Shown here: positions 6,508 through 9,861 of the stretch, one piece after another | Position numbering within the stretch: position 1 is the stretch's first letter | Layout: each line of letters starts with the position of its first letter | Source: Leptospira_B sp964571605 | GTDB lineage: Bacteria > Spirochaetota > Leptospiria > Leptospirales > Leptospiraceae | DNA: 9,861 nucleotides | Direction: 5' to 3' | NCBI GenBank assembly: GCA_964571605.1 | Contig: CAZNCS010000151.1 | Span: 1 to 9,861, forward strand | The notes under the pieces: model-generated | Seen by the model: the letters and a program-made list of their open reading frames with translations, nothing else | What the model was told of the DNA's origin: nothing | Databases searched by the model: none | Translations under genes and position numbers: made by a program

Positions 6508-8124
6508 ATGAAAGTTTCCAAAAGAAACAGATATTACAGTCGCCTTTCTCTTTCCTTTCGCACCTCAGTCGGTGTGAGAAAGAGTTTAGGAAGTTTTTTT
6601 CTCTTCTTTATTTTATTCTCCGACTGTGTAGGACAAAATGTTTTTTCCTCGGATGATACATCCGATCCTTCCTTGAACGATCTCATATCTTTAAGTCGTG
6701 CCGCGTCTTCTTGTTCCGGTAACGGATCTTTCTGGATTCGTAATTTAGTTTCAAATTCTTCCCTTTGCTCTCAGACGGTTTTAGTACATTCGGGCGCCCA
6801 TGTGAATATTTTCGCAAGTCCTGGTCTCGAAAATGTTTTAGATTTCCAATACATAGGCACCGAATTTGATACGAAAATTTATCCTAAACTAGGAGATGCT
6901 TTCGGTTATTCTGATGATTTGGATGGAGACGGTAGAGTCGCAGTGATCGTCACGGATATCAAAGACGGTAGCCAGCCCGGGAGTTCTTTTGTAGCCGGTT
7001 TTTTTGATCCGGTGGATTATTTTCCGGATAGTTCGAGTTATTCCGTACGTTCGAATTATGCAAACATATTGTATATGGATGGAGTGGAACTTATCGATCT
7101 TAGAACAACGGATTTAGCGAACGGAAAACCGGATACATTTCTCGCCACATTATCTCATGAATACCAACATTTGATTCGTTTTCAATACGAAGCAAGAATA
7201 CTCGCTCAAGGAGGTGGAAGAGACGAGGCTTGGATCAACGAAGGTACTAGCGAAGTTGCAGCCGATATAGCCGGTTATTCTCCACAACTGGGTAGAATCA
7301 ATTGTTATCGCGGTAGAAGTTCCAATTCCTGTTCCAGAGGGGTCAACGGCAATAGTGTTTTCGGTTCTTCCAAATTTAATACGTTAGTCGATTATGCGTT
7401 CGCATATTCATTCATGAAATATATATACATGATTTCAGGAGAAAATTCGAGTTATAGAAATTCTTTTTTCAGAACCGGAGTCCAAGGACCCAAAGGTTAC
7501 AGAGCCGCCGATGCAATGGGCCTTTTCCAATTGTTTCGATCTAGTTCTCAAGGGTATTCCTCCTCTCCCCAGGAAATCAAAAATATTTTAGGTTCTAATG
7601 GTGGGGATACTTTTGAAAAAATTTATCCGGCTTTTCTTTGGCAATCTCTTGGCGATACCAGTCCCGATTTTGGACAAACCGGCACAGACGCCGCTGGGGC
7701 CACCGCGTATTTACAAGGAATCAAATCGACGATTGATTATTTCCCTTTTCCCGCTTCTGGAGAAGAAGGTGGAGAACTTCGTAAATTATATGATCCGCTC
7801 AGACTGCCTGAAATTACTCCTTTGGTCCAATTGATTCCGGGGCAGATCCAGTTGGTCAAAGCAGATCGATCCAACTCGAATTCCATAGATAATTTGGTTT
7901 TATTAAAAAAGGTCTGGGACGGTTCCCTGTATTCTTTACAGATCAATACTGAGGCAAGGCGGTCGGGAGATATTTCGGTTTCTTTGGGAATTGCTGAAAC
8001 CGATAACGAAGGAGAAGAAGGGATTGTTCTTCCGGAATCGACGGGAGTTCGGGCGGTTTGTCCCCATGGATTTTTTAAATTATCCAGGTTTCGTACAAAA
8101 CAAAAATCGATTCCGATCTATTAG
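6508..8124 (+). CDS. Zinc metallopeptidase lipoprotein, M30 (hyicolysin)-like
   Basis: A 538-residue protein. A long basic N-region is followed by FFLFFILFSDC, giving lipid Cys40. HEYQH (217-221) is an HExxH zinc site, and WINEG (242-246) follows with E245 as likely third ligand, the gluzincin-like layout of M30 hyicolysin-type peptidases. DLDGDG (137-142) upstream resembles a calcium-binding DxDxDG loop, which in this group often precedes the catalytic part. Several Cys in the mature region (for example 69, 87 and in SNSCSRG) suggest disulfides. It should cleave proteins at the cell surface or in the periplasm. The start has a weak GAAGAG ribosome site. The C-terminus (after about 440) is a beta-rich extension of unknown role. 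It ends six bases from the convergent ybaB-like gene. The substrate cannot be inferred. Confidence 0.85.
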   Translation: MKVSKRNRYYSRLSLSFRTSVGVRKSLGSFFLFFILFSDCVGQNVFSSDDTSDPSLNDLISLSRAASSCSGNGSFWIRNLVSNSSLCSQTVLVHSGAHVNIFASPGLENVLDFQYIGTEFDTKIYPKLGDAFGYSDDLDGDGRVAVIVTDIKDGSQPGSSFVAGFFDPVDYFPDSSSYSVRSNYANILYMDGVELIDLRTTDLANGKPDTFLATLSHEYQHLIRFQYEARILAQGGGRDEAWINEGTSEVAADIAGYSPQLGRINCYRGRSSNSCSRGVNGNSVFGSSKFNTLVDYAFAYSFMKYIYMISGENSSYRNSFFRTGVQGPKGYRAADAMGLFQLFRSSSQGYSSSPQEIKNILGSNGGDTFEKIYPAFLWQSLGDTSPDFGQTGTDAAGATAYLQGIKSTIDYFPFPASGEEGGELRKLYDPLRLPEITPLVQLIPGQIQLVKADRSNSNSIDNLVLLKKVWDGSLYSLQINTEARRSGDISVSLGIAETDNEGEEGIVLPESTGVRAVCPHGFFKLSRFRTKQKSIPIY

Positions 8125-8130
8125 ATTTTC

Positions 8131-8442
8131 TTAAGGCATTCCGGAAAGAAGGCCTTTGAATTCTCCCATTCTTTCTTCTGCTACTTTTTGTGCGGCTTCC
8201 ATCGACTGGTTTACAGCTTGTTTGATACTTTTTTGCAAAAGTTTTTTGTCGTTTTTCGCAAGTAAAGAATCTTCGATTCGAATTTCTTGTACAACTTGTT
8301 TTCCGTCGGTAATGCAGGTTACCAGATCGTTTTTAGATTTTCCTTCGAAGGATAAGGACTCTAATTCTTTTTCCAGGCGTTTCATTCTTACGCGCATCTG
8401 GTTCATTTGTTTGAGATTATCTAGACTTTTTCCGCCGAACAT
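8131..8442 (-). CDS. ybaB: YbaB/EbfC nucleoid-associated protein
   Basis: A 103-residue protein of normal family length. The N-terminal helix has the repeated-Met and Leu pattern typical of the family (LKQMNQMRVRMKRLEKELESL), then a beta part (VTCITDGKQVVQEIRIED), then the long C-terminal helix (KQAVNQSMEAAQKVAEERM) and a Gly-Met-rich end (LLSGMP). These proteins dimerise and bind DNA non-specifically as a nucleoid protein; in spirochaetes EbfC of Borrelia is the known case. A GGGGG stretch just upstream serves as ribosome site. It follows the small membrane protein gene by 76 bases on the same strand, probably in one transcript. No dnaX or recR neighbour, the usual companions in other bacteria, is visible here. 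Confidence 0.93.
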   Translation of the reverse strand: MFGGKSLDNLKQMNQMRVRMKRLEKELESLSFEGKSKNDLVTCITDGKQVVQEIRIEDSLLAKNDKKLLQKSIKQAVNQSMEAAQKVAEERMGEFKGLLSGMP

Positions 8443-8518
8443 TGGCCCCCGGGTTTGTTTTAAAACCTAAAGATAGAATTTTTCGCGGAGGCTAAGGGGC
8501 AAGAAATAAAGCGTTGGA

Positions 8519-8758
8519 TCAGACAGTCGCCGGTCCGGGTTCCGTAGTTCTCTCCGGTAGGTCTCTGATTTGTTCGGAAGAAGGTTCCCAGGAGAATTGG
8601 TCTTGGATCAATTCGGGTAGAAAAATTTCTTCTTTGGCAAATCCATCTTGGTGGATAGTTTTTACAGGAGCAAGCCCAAGTATCAGTACAAACCCAAGGC
8701 TCGCTACAAAAGTAACGATTAAGGAAGATTCTATATTGATCCCTGTTTTGGGTTTCAT
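8519..8758 (-). CDS. Small single-span membrane protein, unknown
   Basis: A 79-residue protein with one strong hydrophobic helix (about residues 12-30, IVTFVASLGFVLILGLAP) after a short basic N-terminus, then an acidic, Pro-rich tail ending in RTTEPGPATV. The N-terminus would face the cytoplasm by the positive-inside rule, with the tail in the periplasm. No family is recognised. It sits between the Lon-like gene and ybaB on the same strand, which favours it over the opposite-strand frame across the same bases. The frame upstream of the ATG is open for 14 codons and also looks coding-like but contains no start codon. No clear Shine-Dalgarno sequence is visible. A real but lineage-restricted gene is my best reading. 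Confidence 0.6.
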   Translation of the reverse strand: MKPKTGINIESSLIVTFVASLGFVLILGLAPVKTIHQDGFAKEEIFLPELIQDQFSWEPSSEQIRDLPERTTEPGPATV

Positions 8759-8814
8759 GGCTCTACGTAAAGTATCGGCTGTTTTGGGGGAGTCTGATTA
8801 GAGGAAAACTAAGG

Positions 8815-8845
8815 AAAAAAGGCCAGGTCTTTCAATTTTCTGGTC
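8815..8845 (-). terminator. Candidate intrinsic terminator of the Lon-like gene
   Basis: On the minus strand GACCAG (8845-8840) faces CTGGCC (8826-8821) with one mismatch and a 13-base loop, followed directly by six T (8820-8815). It lies 25 bases after the stop of the Lon-like gene. The stem is short, so strength is uncertain; read-through into the small membrane gene and ybaB is possible. Confidence 0.45.
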
Positions 8846-8869
8846 TTTGAGAATGTTAAAATCCGAAAT

Positions 8870-9861
8870 TTACGGTTCTTCCCCGTCCCGTTTCCGATCG
8901 ATTCTTTCCTCTATGGTCCGGAAAAGAGAATTGGGAGGATATTTTCCGGATTTGGATATTTTGCCCGCAGGAATCCCGAAAATCTCCGGAATTAAATCTT
9001 CCACATGGGAACAGGAAACGATTTGGAATTTACCTTTCCGCATCAATTCTCGAATTTCTCGGGATAAATTTAGATCTCTTACATTGTCTTTCGGAATATA
9101 AAAACAGTATTTATCTTTGGGGGAACCCGCCAAACGAGTCACATCGTACCAAGCCTGAACCTTAGTGTTTACGGCGCCCACAGGTAAAATATCCCCATAT
9201 TGGGATAGTGCTCCAGTAACCGCAATATTACAAGGGATCTCGAGTCCGGAAAGCGCGGACAATAATGCGAGTAACTCCGCACAACTCGCAGAATCCCCGT
9301 CGATTGGAGAACTATTTTGTTCGAATAAAATTGAAGCGTCTAGTCCGAAGGATTGTGTATGGGAAAACATTCCTTTGATATAGGATTGAAGAATAAATAC
9401 GCCTTTATCGTGTAAGTTTCCCGAAAGATTGACTTCTCGTTCTATATTGATTAGATTTCCGGTACCTAGAGATACTCTGGCTGAGACCTGATTGACTTGC
9501 CCGAAATCCAAAAGAGAAGATTGGAGTAGAATTACCGAAAGTGCATTGATTCTTCCCGTTTTTTTTCCTTTGAGTTGTACGGAAATCAGACCTTCTTTGA
9601 TATTCTCCAAATATTTTCTTTTATGAATGGCTGTCCGTTTTTGAATCAAGGCCGGAGCCCCTTCGATTTCGGCTCTTCCTACGGTTTTTTTTCCTTTTTT
9701 ATTCAAGGCGAGAATTTCCGTCACAAAAGAACGTAATTCGGAAAGATGTAAAGAAAGTCGATTTTGGCTATCGTTCCATCGTAAAGCCAGTTCCAAAAGA
9801 GAGTCTAACGCAGATTGGTCTAAAGGAGGATACCCAGGCTTTTCCCAAGACTTAAGCAGTC
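8870..9861 (-). CDS. LonB-like AAA+ protease, C-terminal part (5' end outside the window)
   Basis: The frame is open to the right edge of the window: 21 codons lie upstream of a TTG at 9796 and read as coding (SWEKPGYPPLDQSALDSLL). That stretch and the helices after it match the lid region of the AAA_32/Lon-like proteins, so the gene is truncated by the window and the ATPase core lies outside. The Lon proteolytic domain (S16) begins near TGRINALSV. The catalytic Ser sits in PIDGDSAS (visible Ser190) and the Lys in VNTK (visible Lys233), the Ser-Lys dyad of Lon. IDGDSAS and LSGNLHDKGV are typical of the LonB-like group rather than classic LonA. The protein would degrade misfolded or regulatory proteins in an ATP-dependent way. 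It ends with a basic and acidic tail (ERIDRKRDGEEP) beyond the family core. Confidence 0.92.
   Translation of the reverse strand, partial: LLKSWEKPGYPPLDQSALDSLLELALRWNDSQNRLSLHLSELRSFVTEILALNKKGKKTVGRAEIEGAPALIQKRTAIHKRKYLENIKEGLISVQLKGKKTGRINALSVILLQSSLLDFGQVNQVSARVSLGTGNLINIEREVNLSGNLHDKGVFILQSYIKGMFSHTQSFGLDASILFEQNSSPIDGDSASCAELLALLSALSGLEIPCNIAVTGALSQYGDILPVGAVNTKVQAWYDVTRLAGSPKDKYCFYIPKDNVRDLNLSREIRELMRKGKFQIVSCSHVEDLIPEIFGIPAGKISKSGKYPPNSLFRTIEERIDRKRDGEEP

Noticed and set aside
6311..6511. Plus-strand open frame of 66 codons overlapping the start of the metallopeptidase gene by 4 bases
   Set aside because: Most of it is antisense to the signal peptide of the well-supported minus-strand lipoprotein gene. 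It has no clear ribosome site and no recognisable domain, so the ATGA-type overlap is likely chance.
8456..8465. GTTTTAAAAC palindrome upstream of ybaB
   Set aside because: It is a short AT-rich self-complementary sequence expected by chance at this base composition, with no matching site nearby.
8156..8470. Plus-strand open frame of 104 codons with many Cys and Phe
   Set aside because: It is the complement of the ybaB gene, whose family match is clear.
8514..8801. Plus-strand open frame of 95 codons opposite the small membrane protein gene
   Set aside because: The minus-strand frame has a clear membrane helix and fits the direction of ybaB and the protease gene. The plus-strand product has no helix pattern or motif.

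Overview
The window most likely comes from a spirochaete of the genus Leptospira. This rests on the protein styles seen, not on a database search. The DNA is AT-rich. There are several lipoproteins whose lipoboxes have the loose spirochaete form, with Asn or Asp just before the lipid-bearing Cys. There is also a small stand-alone RRM protein, a Fur-family regulator with many His residues, and membrane and lipoprotein genes of the lineage-restricted kind.

Layout. (1) Positions 1-279 hold the 3' end of an unrecognised acidic helical protein, followed by a strong hairpin. (2) Positions 280-853 have no intact gene. They hold an imperfect long inverted repeat (485-605), a short coding-like remnant (641-805) and a terminator hairpin shared with the next gene. 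(3) A single-RRM RNA-binding protein lies on the minus strand (854-1111). It is followed by a 361-base stretch with only a possible 51-codon remnant. (4) A minus-strand operon runs from 4731 down to 1473: a Fur/PerR-family regulator, an SGNH-like membrane-anchored protein that overlaps it, and a GT-C-like multi-pass membrane protein. The last two look like envelope glycan enzymes, so the operon appears to tie a metal- or peroxide-type regulator to surface polysaccharide work. (5) Three lipoprotein genes follow: a leucine-rich-repeat lipoprotein (+), an unknown lipoprotein (-, convergent, 2-base gap) and an M30-like zinc metallopeptidase lipoprotein (+). (6) A minus-strand block closes the window: YbaB/EbfC nucleoid protein, a small single-span membrane protein, and the C-terminal part of a LonB-like protease that runs off the right edge.

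No tRNA, rRNA, CRISPR array, insertion sequence or intact mobile element was seen. The strongest leads are the Fur paralogue, which keeps the structural zinc cysteines but lacks the His expected at the PerR H37/Fur H33 position, its operon with two glycan-type genes, and the long inverted repeat at 485-605.
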